This document shows positions 17,050 to 24,956 of a DNA stretch of 64,000 nucleotides, piece by piece. The first letter of the stretch is position 1. Every line of letters starts with the position of its first letter. The notes under the pieces were generated by a model. It saw nothing but the letters and a program-made list of their open reading frames with translations, was not told where the DNA came from and did no database searches. The position numbers and the translations under genes were made by a program. Source of the stretch: Saccharopolyspora erythraea NRRL 2338. GTDB taxonomy: Bacteria > Actinomycetota > Actinomycetes > Mycobacteriales > Pseudonocardiaceae. The DNA lies in NCBI RefSeq assembly GCF_000062885.1, contig NC_009142.1:5569584-5633583 (forward strand). Direction: 5' to 3'.

Positions 17050-18774
17050 CTAGACCCCTGATGTGGTCCAAGGCGCGAAGGCGTTCACCACCGAGGCAAG
17101 GGAACTGCGCAGTTGCGGGTGGTGGCGCAACAGGACGGTCGACATCGAGTTGTCGGCGACCCAGTCAAGCCCGGCCTGGGTGTACACGGCGGGTGTGTAG
17201 TAGTCGGTCAGGAACCGGTCGCTGTTGAGCCGGCGTGACGCCATCAGGATGAAGATCCGGAAAGCCGTGTCGCTGAAGGCGAAACCGGCCGGGAGCCGCT
17301 CCGCGAACAGGCCGATCATGAGATCCACGTTCTCGATGTCCCTGTACATGTGGTCGATCTCCTCGGCCCACTCCGGGTTCCCCGTGAGGTCGTGGAAGTC
17401 CTTCGCCGGTGCCAGGCCGAGCAACCGGCGGAACTCGTTGTAACGCGGGACACCGAGCTCCCGGGAGCGCAGGATGTCCGTGGCCGCGAGGTCCTGGAAG
17501 TTCCCGTCCGGACGACGGAACTCCTGGAGGTGCCTGGGGAAGTTGTGCAGTGTCACCAACCCGGGGTGCAAGGTGCCGAACGAGTACAGCAGATCAGCCA
17601 TTCCGATGTCGTTGAGCACCGGCAACGCGTTGGGTCCTGCCAGATCGCGGAAATCGCAGTCGCGCGCGGTGGAGTCGTCGGCGACGTGTCGCAGGTGCCA
17701 GTGATCCCGGATCAACGGGTGCATCCGGTAGACGGCGACGAACTCCTCGGTCAAGGAGTACGGGACACCGTAGTGGTCGGCCTTTCCACCGGGGATACCG
17801 CTGACGGCCTCGCTGTCGGTGAGTCGACCGAACAGGCGTTGAACCCGCTCTCCCTCCAGGCCGAACCAGTTCGCCCGCAGAGCGGCCTTCGTCGTCGGAT
17901 GGCTGATCACGGCGGGCGTCCACTCCACGGTGTGGATCTTGGCGATCAAGGCGGCGTTGACCAGCCTCGCCCGCTGGAAGAGCTCCTCGTCCGGCCAGGT
18001 CGGGTACTCCGCGCGCAGGCGGTCGCAGATCGCGTTGTGCTCGCGGGTGAACAGCGTCCGCATCATCTCGGTCCCCAGCCAGAAGCCCGGCACCCGGGAC
18101 GGGTCTTTCGCCGGATCATCGGGCAGCGGGAGCAGCTTGCCGGCCTTACCGGTTCGGATTCCCTTCTGCTCATCCGCGCTGACTCCGTAGATCTGGGAGG
18201 CGTCCCACCAGTGCGACAGCACATTCACCCGCGTCTGCGGCAGGTCGGTGGCTCCCGGCGGACGGGTCGGGTCGTCCGGGGTGCGCATGATCCGCATCGG
18301 CGGCTGCATCCAGGGGTCGTCAGCAGCCAGCGGTACGACCCACGGATCCTCCGTCGGGCTCGTACCGTGGCTGAACCAGTCCCTGATCACGAACTGGAGC
18401 CAGGCCGCGACCAACGAGTTCACCGTCGTGGCAGGGACGAACGATGTCCTCGTCAACAGAGCCCGGCTCACCTCACGCGGATTCGGCGTCAGAACCTCGG
18501 ATTCCGTTGCCGGGGCGATGCACGCCAGCGGAATGTTGCGCCCGAACCGGGATCCGGCCATGCCCATGGCCGGATCGTCGAGATCGTTGTAGCTGCCGTC
18601 CGCGGTCCGGTTCACCAAGTGGCGAGCGGACGGGGCCTCCAGCGGCGGCGTGTTCACCGCGGGGAGCCCCGAAGTGTCGTGCAGATTCCGATCGCGCAGC
18701 CGGAGCCGCAGGCCGAACAGCGTCGCAAGACCGAACGGGGTAGGCAGCCGATCCCACCCGACGAGGCGGTCCAC
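17050..18774 (-). CDS. Animal-type haem peroxidase (cyclooxygenase-like), 5' end disrupted
   Basis: 574 residues from the GTG at 18774. It matches the PF03098 superfamily group related to linoleate oxygenases: distal histidine at about 136 in QFVIRDWFSHGTSP, SHWWDASQIYG, LFTREHNAICDRLRAEYP, KIHTVEWTPAVI, proximal histidine at about 352 in AVYRMHPLIRD, and GVPRYNEFRRLLGL. Such enzymes oxidise unsaturated fatty acids or halides. An ATG at 18927 has an excellent AAGGAGGAGG site and the same frame, but is cut by a TGA at 18796-18798; the conserved-looking frame between is offset by one. So the true start is lost, misread, or moved to the weak GTG. Confidence 0.82.
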   Translation of the reverse strand: MDRLVGWDRLPTPFGLATLFGLRLRLRDRNLHDTSGLPAVNTPPLEAPSARHLVNRTADGSYNDLDDPAMGMAGSRFGRNIPLACIAPATESEVLTPNPREVSRALLTRTSFVPATTVNSLVAAWLQFVIRDWFSHGTSPTEDPWVVPLAADDPWMQPPMRIMRTPDDPTRPPGATDLPQTRVNVLSHWWDASQIYGVSADEQKGIRTGKAGKLLPLPDDPAKDPSRVPGFWLGTEMMRTLFTREHNAICDRLRAEYPTWPDEELFQRARLVNAALIAKIHTVEWTPAVISHPTTKAALRANWFGLEGERVQRLFGRLTDSEAVSGIPGGKADHYGVPYSLTEEFVAVYRMHPLIRDHWHLRHVADDSTARDCDFRDLAGPNALPVLNDIGMADLLYSFGTLHPGLVTLHNFPRHLQEFRRPDGNFQDLAATDILRSRELGVPRYNEFRRLLGLAPAKDFHDLTGNPEWAEEIDHMYRDIENVDLMIGLFAERLPAGFAFSDTAFRIFILMASRRLNSDRFLTDYYTPAVYTQAGLDWVADNSMSTVLLRHHPQLRSSLASVVNAFAPWTTSGV

Positions 18775-18927
18775 CAGCTGCGCCAGGTCCGCGAGTCACG
18801 TCCGGAAAAGGCGGTTGCGGTTGCCGACGCCACCCCGCCGACGTCGTTCTCGCGCAGGAACCAGCGTGTAGGGCGCTGAGGCCACCTCACCGGTTCGATC
18901 CGGATAGACACGTGTGTGCTTGGCCAT
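18775..18927 (-). other. Probable disrupted 5' end of the haem peroxidase gene
   Basis: ATG at 18927 (MAKHTRVYPDRTGEVAS) is preceded by AAGGAGGAGG, far better than any site near 18774, and is in frame with the peroxidase. Translation from it meets TGA at 18796-18798. The offset frame shows higher GC at third positions and reads RWFLRENDVGGVASATATAF just before the stop; adding one C near 18797 would join it to LADLAQLVDRLVGW. I read this as a one-base deletion or sequencing slip. Confidence 0.5.
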
Positions 18928-19055
18928 CGAAAGTCCTCCTCCTTCCGGAGGCCGCGTCCTGTCAGTGCGGGCTCACACCTGACGGGTGCGATCCGGTTCG
19001 CGCCATCGAACTCGCGGAAGGCCTGCCTCAATGCGGCCTCTGGTCTACACCGAAC

Positions 19056-19382
19056 TCATTGTTCGTCGATCGCCCGTTGCTCCAGCCATTCGACGAGGGG
19101 CCGCAAACTGTCGGGGACCGCCGTTTGGGACACCACGACGCTTGATCGACGACCGCCGCGCTCGAGGGTCACTTCGTACTGGTACATGTCCGCGCCGGGA
19201 CCGGTGATCGGCGACCGCTGCGCCAACTGTTCGAACCCGGCTTGCTCGATGTGGCGTTCGAGCGCTTCGCGCGACTCGTCGTCGAGGTCGGCGGAACGGA
19301 CCGACGTCGTCAGTTCGGCGCCTGCAAACAGCCCTCCAGTGCGTTGCAGGGCCATCGTCCACGGCTGTCGCTCAACACCCAC
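19056..19382 (-). CDS. Emfourin-like inhibitor of protealysin-type protease
   Basis: 108 residues, MGVERQPWTMALQRTGGLFA then AELTTSVRSADLDDESREAL, with a C-terminal YQYEVTLERGGRRSSVVVSQ. Size, the 'xxRTGGxxG' opening and position directly downstream of an M4 protealysin-like gene match emfourin, the proteinaceous inhibitor that bacteria encode beside protealysin. It has no signal peptide, consistent with neutralising the protease in the cytoplasm. Gap to the protease stop is about 54 bases, so both are likely on one transcript. The identification rests on context and general pattern rather than a detailed alignment. Confidence 0.6.
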   Translation of the reverse strand: MGVERQPWTMALQRTGGLFAGAELTTSVRSADLDDESREALERHIEQAGFEQLAQRSPITGPGADMYQYEVTLERGGRRSSVVVSQTAVPDSLRPLVEWLEQRAIDEQ

Positions 19383-19436
19383 GCCGGGAAGACTAAGGGC
19401 TGCCCGCGCGGTGAGCAGGGTGGCCCGTGGTCAAGC

Positions 19437-20504
19437 CTAGATCTCGACCCCGACCGAGGCCCAGCCGTTGGCGACGGCTTCCGCTTCGGTGCTGCCGACC
19501 CCGAAGAGCTGACCCGCCACTCGGTGGTTCAGCCGGGCGAACTGGCGAAAGTCGGCGTTCCGGCGAAGTTGCTCGTGCCCGAGCGTCGCGTAGAGGATCC
19601 GGCCCGCACGCTCCCAACTGCGGCCACCGAGCGCGGACGCGATCTCGAAGAACGCCTTGTTCGGGATTCCCGAGTTGATGTGCACTCCGCCGTTGTCGCC
19701 GGCGGTGACCACGAAGTCCTTCATGTGGGCGGGTTGCTTGTCCTTCCCGAACCTGGGGTCGTCGAAGGCGGTGCCCGGTTCCTTCATCGACCGCAGCGCC
19801 TTCCCCTTCACTCCCTCGGCGAGGATCTCCGCGCCCAACAGCCAGTCGGCCTCCTCGACGGTCTCGTGGTGCACCCACTGGTGCACCATCACGCCGAAGG
19901 CGTCCGCGATGTGCTCGTTCAGCGCCCCGGACTGCCCCTGGTAGACGAGCGGACCGTCGAACTGGATGACGCCGTGCCCGAGCTCGTGCGCGGCGACCGA
20001 CAGCGACTTCGTGAGCCGGGTGAACAACCTTTCGCTACCGTCCCCGAAAAGCATCTGGTCGCCGTCCCAGAACGCGTTGTCCACCTTCCTCCCGAAGTGC
20101 ACGACTCCGTCGAGGGTCATCCCCGCGTTGTCGATCGAGTTCCTCGCCAGCACCTCGAAGAAGAACTTCCACGTCATACCGAAGTGGTCGAACGCCTCGT
20201 CGACAGCAGGGTCGCCGACACGACCGTCTCCTTCCTTGCGCACGATGGGCGAGCCGGTGTCGACACCGGTCTTCGCGTCGCGGATCACGCGGTCCATCGT
20301 CGGCTCCCGGAGACCGGCCGTGGCAACGAGCGGTGTACCCGCCGCCGAGCGCGCCGCTTCGGCCTGGGATCGCGCCGAACGCAACGTGGTGGACACCGCC
20401 AGCGTGCTCAGAGCGGCGTCTCGATCGGCTTCATCGCCCCGTTTGGCGATCTCGACGAGGACGTAGTCCGGAACCACGCACTGAATGGGATTGGGTGAGT
20501 GCAT
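19437..20504 (-). CDS. Protealysin-like M4 metallopeptidase
   Basis: 355 residues from the ATG at 20504 (GGGAGGAG upstream). Zinc site HELGH at 173-177, third ligand glutamate 197 in LNEHIADAFG, and catalytic histidine 275 in GGVHINSGIPN are all present. It has the short N-terminal precursor of protealysin, with CVVPDYVLVEIAKRG corresponding to the family's 'CxxPPYxL' signature, and no signal peptide or long thermolysin-type propeptide. Such proteases are made inside the cell and self-processed; some are released by unconventional routes. The downstream emfourin-like gene supports the assignment. Confidence 0.9.
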   Translation of the reverse strand: MHSPNPIQCVVPDYVLVEIAKRGDEADRDAALSTLAVSTTLRSARSQAEAARSAAGTPLVATAGLREPTMDRVIRDAKTGVDTGSPIVRKEGDGRVGDPAVDEAFDHFGMTWKFFFEVLARNSIDNAGMTLDGVVHFGRKVDNAFWDGDQMLFGDGSERLFTRLTKSLSVAAHELGHGVIQFDGPLVYQGQSGALNEHIADAFGVMVHQWVHHETVEEADWLLGAEILAEGVKGKALRSMKEPGTAFDDPRFGKDKQPAHMKDFVVTAGDNGGVHINSGIPNKAFFEIASALGGRSWERAGRILYATLGHEQLRRNADFRQFARLNHRVAGQLFGVGSTEAEAVANGWASVGVEI

Positions 20505-20816
20505 CGTGCGACTCCTCCCTGGCTGAGATCGGGTCAACGGCTTCCTCCGGCGCCACATGTCCGACCCCTGACCGCACGCCCGCCGACGTATCGGCTCGCT
20601 GTTACGTCCAGGGGCGCCGAGGAGGCCGCTTCCCTCCTGCTCTCATCATCAGGTCTTCGGGGCAGCCGAGAATGAACCACGGAGGTTCAAACGGGATGCA
20701 GCCCGGATCGAACCTCGGATCCAGGCGCCTCGAGTACCCGGTGTGTGGAGAACAAGCAAGGGTGTTGGCGATGCCCGCGCACGACGGAGCGACGGGAGCG
20801 ACGCGAAGTGTTCTCT
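20505..20816. other. Upstream region of the protease gene with conserved block B
   Basis: No convincing gene. It contains the regulatory block at 20673-20722 described separately, and the protease ribosome site at its left end. Confidence 0.4.
20673..20722. promoter_or_regulatory. Conserved intergenic block, copy B, with perfect dyad
   Basis: TGAACC-N5-GGTTCA at 20673-20689 is a perfect 6-base dyad. It continues as GGTTCAAACGGGATGCAGC and then CCGGATCGAACCTCGGATCC to 20722, the same order of words as copies A and C. The site is about 180 bases above the protealysin-like start, on the other strand. Probably a binding site for a dimeric regulator. Confidence 0.6.
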
Positions 20817-21245
20817 TCACCTGGCTTTTCGTCTGCGGTCTCGCCGCTGCCGTGGACGGGATCGCTCGGTGGAGATGCGAAGGTGTGTGCGCGTCGTGAG
20901 GACCGAGTTGACCAGGGCCACCAACGAAGACAACAGGGAGATGACCCCGGTCCAGAGGGAAACCGCAGCCGCGGGGTTGAGCTGGACCGCCTGCTCGCTC
21001 GCCTCGGTCACCGGCGTGGCCTGCTCCGGCGTCGGCGCTGCGGCACCGTTGGTCTGGTTCTGGTCCGGTGGCGGCTGCTCATCGGGACTGGGCGTTGGCT
21101 GCGGGGTGGTCCGCGTACCGGGTGTGGTGGTGGCCGTCCTGGTAGGGGACTTGGTGGGCGTACCCGTGGCGGACGTCCTGATCGTCGGAGGTACCGGCTC
21201 TGGTTCCGCCGGTTCACCCGCCCGGGAGAAGTGGACTTCAGCGGT
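20817..21245 (-). pseudogene. Pro/Thr-rich stalk plus transmembrane anchor, no start codon
   Basis: The minus frame is open for 143 codons after a TGA at 21246-21248. It reads through a long P/T/E-rich stalk (PEPVPPTIRTSATGTPTKSP and so on), then an alanine/glutamine linker, then a hydrophobic helix AVSLWTGVISLLSSLVALV and an arginine-rich cytoplasmic end. That is the layout of a wall-spanning membrane-anchored protein, but the only start codon in frame is a GTG at 21011, below the stalk. Either the 5' part with the outer domain has been lost, or a short protein (64 aa) starts at 21011. Confidence 0.35.
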
Positions 21246-21304
21246 TCAAGGGGACCCTGCCCGGATGAATCCTCAGTGGACCTGAAGACCCATTGCCGGG
21301 GTAC
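21243..21304 (+). promoter_or_regulatory. Conserved intergenic block, copy C, before LysM gene
   Basis: GGTTCAAGGGGACCC at 21243 is followed by CCGGATGAATCCTCAGTGG and then CATTGCC and GGGTAC up to 21304. Against copy A the right-hand 45 bases agree at roughly three positions in four, including GAATCCTC, GTGGA, CATTGCC and GGGTA. It lies 80-140 bases before the LysM start codon. Confidence 0.6.
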
Positions 21305-21385
21305 GTCATCTGTGCCGGACTGGGGGTGAGTCGCCGTTCCTCGAGGGCACAGGCCCGCAGGACGGCCAGTGGGAGGTGAGATCCG

Positions 21386-21751
21386 ATGACAACGACACAG
21401 GCGTGCAGTTCCTACACAGTGCAATCAGGCGACAATCTCACGAACATCGGCAAGTGGTTCGGCTACACCGTGCAGGAGCTCGCCAAGCACAACCAGATCC
21501 CGAATCCGGACATGATCCAGATCGGCCAGAAGATCAACTTCTTCGCGAAGAAGGGCCAGGAGATCAAGCATTACGAGGTCAAGAGCGGGGACACGCTGTC
21601 CGAGATCGCCGAGAAGAACCACCTCAAGGCCGCCCGCCCCGGCAAGAAGTCATGGGAGGACCTGGCCCACTACAACCACATTCCGAACCCGAATGTGATA
21701 CAGGCGGGCCAGCGCATCTGCATTCCCGTCAAGGTTCCCGCATTCGCTTGA
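21386..21751 (+). CDS. Double LysM-domain protein without signal peptide (121 aa)
   Basis: ATG at 21386 with GGGAGGTGAG upstream. Two LysM repeats: YTVQSGDNLTNIGKWFGYTV to IPNPDMIQIGQKI (about residues 10-52), and YEVKSGDTLSEIAEKNHL to IPNPNVIQAGQRICIP (about 63-115). LysM binds N-acetylglucosamine-containing polymers such as peptidoglycan. There is no signal peptide or lipobox, which is odd for a wall-binding protein and matches its leaderless neighbours. A related but broken gene follows 73 bases downstream. Confidence 0.88.
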   Translation: MTTTQACSSYTVQSGDNLTNIGKWFGYTVQELAKHNQIPNPDMIQIGQKINFFAKKGQEIKHYEVKSGDTLSEIAEKNHLKAARPGKKSWEDLAHYNHIPNPNVIQAGQRICIPVKVPAFA

Positions 21752-21824
21752 CAGGTGGCTCCAGGTATCGCCCCGGCCTCCCAAGGCAGTTGGGCGCGTG
21801 CCCCAGGAACTCTAGGAGTGTCCG

Positions 21825-22146
21825 ATGACGGACTGTGAAACGTACACGGTACAGCGAGGCGACACGCTTTCGGAGATCGCCCAGTGGTTCGGCGTGGACA
21901 TGGACATGCTTGCCAGCATGAACGGCATCCAGGATCCGAACAAGATCTCCGGGTCAATACCTCTACCTGCATCCGAACGCGCATCCTGATGTGTGTACGC
22001 CATACACGGTGAAGTCCGGCGACACACTCTCGCAGATCGGCCAGCGGTACGGTGTGGCCTGGCAGAAGCTCGCGCACTACAACCACATCGCCAACCCCGA
22101 TATCATCAATCCGAATCAGACAATCTGCATTCCCGGCGCCCGATGA
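21825..22146 (+). pseudogene. Second double-LysM gene, frameshifted by one G
   Basis: ATG at 21825, with AGGAG at 21814-21818, encodes MTDCETYTVQRGDTLSEIAQ, continues to QDPNKISG and then runs into TGA at 21987-21989. From 21952 the next frame carries QYLYLHPNAHPDVCTPYTVK, SGDTLSQIGQRYGVAWQKLA and ends PNQTICIPGAR at 22146. Removing one G from GGG at 21951-21953 fuses them into a 106-residue two-LysM protein like its upstream neighbour. The rest of the gene is intact, so the lesion is recent or a sequence error. Confidence 0.75.
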
Positions 22147-22521
22147 GCAGGGCGAGGACCGGCCATCGTGCCCGAGCGTGCTGATCGGGCGGAGTCCGGA
22201 GGCCGTCACCGGCGTTTGCTTCGATTTCCGAGGGTGCTGGTCCGTGCTTGGTCGATGTGGTCGAGGACGGAGCCAGCGCCCTGGCTCGCATACAGCAGGC
22301 AGGCGGACCCGCAGGGGCCGCCCTCGATGAGACCGGTGACCGCGCCAGAGATCGTGGGAGTCCTGGCGTTGGCGTGGCCGTACCGCAGCGGTCGGAGCCA
22401 GTGCGGCCGAGCAGGCCAGCACCGCTCACACCCCGGTGCTACCCTGTGATTTGACGCACACCGACCATTTCGACAATTTTTGGTGTGGGTCGGATCCGAT
22501 TAAATCGGGGGTCAGATTGCG
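22147..22521. other. Intergenic stretch before the acyl-CoA dehydrogenase
   Basis: No gene recognised. The right-hand end is AT-rich for this genome (TTTGACGCACACCGACCATT and CGACAATTTTTGG around 22451-22480), fitting a promoter, and includes the dyad at 22496-22508. Confidence 0.4.
22496..22508. promoter_or_regulatory. Perfect dyad CCGATT-A-AATCGG upstream of acyl-CoA dehydrogenase
   Basis: A 6-base perfect inverted repeat around a central A, 13 bases before the ATG at 22522 and right after an AT-rich promoter-like tract. The position would block transcription, as for a TetR- or GntR-type repressor site. No regulator gene is next to it. Confidence 0.45.
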
Positions 22522-23895
22522 ATGGCCATTGACTTCACACTTACCGAGAAGCAGCGAGAGGTTCAATCATCCGCTCGTGCTTTCGCGCAAGAAGTTCTCG
22601 CGCCTGTGTCGGACCAGATAGACGCGGAACCCGATCCGTTGAAGGGATTCCAGCTCGCCAAGCCCGCGTATGCCGAAGCGTGCCGGCGAGGTATCCCCTT
22701 CTCCATGCTTCCGGCGGAGTACGGCGGGGGCGGGTTGTCCAACGTCGATTTCGTCATCGCCGCGGAGGAGATCCAGGCGGTCGATCCCGGTTTCGGCACG
22801 ACCGTGCTGGTGAACGGACTGGGTTTGATGCCGGTCTGGTACTACGGGACCGAGGAGCAGAAGAAGCGGTTCATCGGCTCCGCCACCGCGGACGAAAGCG
22901 GAGAATTCCTCGTCGGTTACGCGGCGAGCGAGCCGCCGGGTACACCCGGGGGCACTGCGAACTTCGACGCGCCCGCCATCGACGGTGCGGGCATGCACGT
23001 CACCGCACGGCTCGACGGTGACGAATACGTGATCAACGGCCGCAAGTACTGGCCGTGCAACGTCGGGGGCTGGGACAACAAGGGCGCCAACCTGAACCTG
23101 GTGGTCGTGCGCACCGGTTCCGAGTCGGGCGGTACCGCGGGGCTGTCGGCCATCATGGTCGAGCGCGGCACGCCCGGGATCACCTACCGCTCGATCAGCA
23201 CCTCGGCACAGCGCAGCGCACCGAACTGCGAGATCGTCTTCGAGGACGCCCGCGTTCCGGCGAGCAACCTCATCGAGGGCACCAAGGGCAACGGCGATCT
23301 GGTGATCAACCGCAACTTCGCCTGGTCCGGTCCGGTCGCCGGGATCGGCGCGGTGGCGGTGGCGCGGTCGGCGTACGAGGACGCGCTGCGGTGGGCGAAG
23401 ACCTACACGGGTGGTGGGCCCAAGCCCATCATCCACTACCAGTACCCGGGCTACGTCCTCGGTGATGTCGCGACGAAGATCGAAGCTGCACGGTACTTCT
23501 GCTGGAAGTCGGCGCACTACCTGGACCAGCACGGCTACCACGGCGAGATGCTCGGCGCCATGTGCAAGGTCCACTGCACTGAAATGCTGTTCGACTGCGT
23601 GTACAAGTGCATGCAGGTGGTCGGCGTCAACTCCGTGGACAAGAAGCAGCGGTTCGACCGCTACCTGCGCGAGGCTGCGCTGCTCCCGCTCTACGACGCG
23701 GGCAACTTCGGCATGCAGCGACGCCGGGTGCACGGTGTCATGGTCGACGAAGGCTTTAACCCGCGTGCCTTCATGGACGACGAGCCGGTCGACTTCACCA
23801 AGGACATGGAAGGCATCGACACGATTCCCGGGCCCAAGACCGACGAACCCACGATTCCGTCTCCGCAGACGGCCGAGCCCTTCGCCGTCCGCTGA
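22522..23895 (+). CDS. Acyl-CoA dehydrogenase family protein (457 aa)
   Basis: Starts MAIDFTLTEKQREVQSSARA, the normal N-terminal helix of this flavoprotein family, then FSMLPAEYGGGGLSNVDFVI, the FAD/substrate region LVGYAASEPPGTPGG (family 'xxAxTEPxxGSD' but with PP and GG variants), and YVINGRKYWPCNVGGWDNKG. The C-terminal domain has RVPASNLIEGTKGNG and a helical bundle. The enzyme would form an alpha,beta double bond in an acyl-CoA using FAD. The extra 40-residue proline/threonine tail and altered active-site loop place it in a divergent branch whose substrate is unknown. It is monocistronic, ending at a strong terminator. Confidence 0.88.
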   Translation: MAIDFTLTEKQREVQSSARAFAQEVLAPVSDQIDAEPDPLKGFQLAKPAYAEACRRGIPFSMLPAEYGGGGLSNVDFVIAAEEIQAVDPGFGTTVLVNGLGLMPVWYYGTEEQKKRFIGSATADESGEFLVGYAASEPPGTPGGTANFDAPAIDGAGMHVTARLDGDEYVINGRKYWPCNVGGWDNKGANLNLVVVRTGSESGGTAGLSAIMVERGTPGITYRSISTSAQRSAPNCEIVFEDARVPASNLIEGTKGNGDLVINRNFAWSGPVAGIGAVAVARSAYEDALRWAKTYTGGGPKPIIHYQYPGYVLGDVATKIEAARYFCWKSAHYLDQHGYHGEMLGAMCKVHCTEMLFDCVYKCMQVVGVNSVDKKQRFDRYLREAALLPLYDAGNFGMQRRRVHGVMVDEGFNPRAFMDDEPVDFTKDMEGIDTIPGPKTDEPTIPSPQTAEPFAVR

Positions 23896-24713
23896 CGAGG
23901 CTCCCGGCACGCCCGTGAGCGATCATCGGCGAGCACCCGGAATGATCGCTCACGGGCGGTCGCACGTCGGCACAACGCAACTGCGGTCGGCGATGCAGAC
24001 ACCGTCCGGCCCAAGTCCTCCGAGCCAAGGTGGGCCACGTCTTCGGGCGATCACAACCAACCCTCCGAGTGACCTGCTCGGCTGGAGGCGACGCAGAAGC
24101 AATCTGATGGCTACCAGGCGCACGGTCGGCCAGTGATCCGGCATACCCACCCTGTTGCCTCGCCCAACGCGAAAAAGCCGCTCGTCACGGCTGAAAACCA
24201 AACCAGGCCCCACTGCGTGTTCCATAGCGCCAGCAGGAAGCCGGAGGCGAGCGTTGACCGCGGCGCCACGGCAACTGAGGTCACCTGGCTGGTTGGAAGT
24301 ACGACGTGCCGCGGGCGGTGGAAACAGATGTCGTTGCCGGGGTCGCCGTCGTCCACCGCGGCCGCTGCCACGGTCGACCGCGTTCACCCTGGAACGTCGG
24401 CAGAGCATCAACCGGCGGGGTGAGCTGGGCGCTGTCGTGCCGGTTGCCACGGTTGCGGCGCAGCCGCGGCTGTACGGGGTCGAGGAGGTCGCAAACGCGC
24501 CTACCTCGGACCCAACGGGATGATCAACGTGTCCGGCACACGGGCGGCGAGGCCGATTCGGATGCCTCACACCCGGACCGGTGACCAGCCCGGGAGCACG
24601 TGTCGATCTCGACCAGGACCACCCGGGTCCTCCGGTGCGTACTCCGTCGGGCTGGCATCGGTCGGCGAGAACGGGACCGGCTGCAGCGCGCCGCCGCGGG
24701 TCGAGCGGCACAC
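23896..24713. other. Long stretch with terminator and little else
   Basis: Apart from the terminator at 23911-23957 I see only one doubtful frame: minus 24111-24371, whose end (TLASGFLLALWNTQWGLVWF, then SAVTSGFFALGEATG) looks like a membrane helix pair but has no plausible start or family. The remainder shows no codon bias. Confidence 0.35.
23911..23957 (+). terminator. Strong hairpin terminator after the acyl-CoA dehydrogenase
   Basis: GCCCGTGAGCGATCAT at 23911-23926 pairs perfectly with ATGATCGCTCACGGGC at 23942-23957, 16 base pairs with a 15-base loop, beginning 16 bases after the stop codon. There is no U-tract, as is usual for actinobacterial terminators. Confidence 0.85.
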
Positions 24714-24956
24714 TCAGCCGGCTTGGCGCGCGTTGAGATGTTCCTGGATCCGAACGGCGAACTCGGCCAAACCCGCACTGAGCGCGGGATACTCGCTCCC
24801 GCCGCGTGCCGCCGACCCCGCCAGGTGCTCCAGCTTCTGGGCTTCAGCGCGAGCCCACCCCGCCTGCTGCGCGAAATCTTCAGCACGCGCACGATCAAGC
24901 GCGTCACGCAAAGCGTTGGCTGACGCCAACGCGAACATCAGCTCCTGCGACATCAT
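24714..24956 (-). CDS. Small helical hypothetical protein (80 aa)
   Basis: MMSQELMFALASANALRDALD, then ARAEDFAQQAGWARAEAQ. The ATG at 24956 overlaps the TGA of the upstream gene as ATGA, so translation is coupled; AGGGAGG lies just before (the ATG at 24953 has better spacing and gives one residue less). All-helical, alanine-rich, no membrane segment or known motif. It may interact with the membrane protein encoded by its partner gene. Confidence 0.6.
   Translation of the reverse strand: MMSQELMFALASANALRDALDRARAEDFAQQAGWARAEAQKLEHLAGSAARGGSEYPALSAGLAEFAVRIQEHLNARQAG

Noticed and set aside
18796-18798. Selenocysteine reading of the TGA before the haem peroxidase
   Set aside because: No selenocysteine is known in this family and codon bias around the stop favours an offset frame, so an indel is simpler.
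23950-24711. 253-residue minus frame in the gap after the acyl-CoA dehydrogenase
   Set aside because: Arginine/proline-rich with no ribosome site, motif or codon bias.
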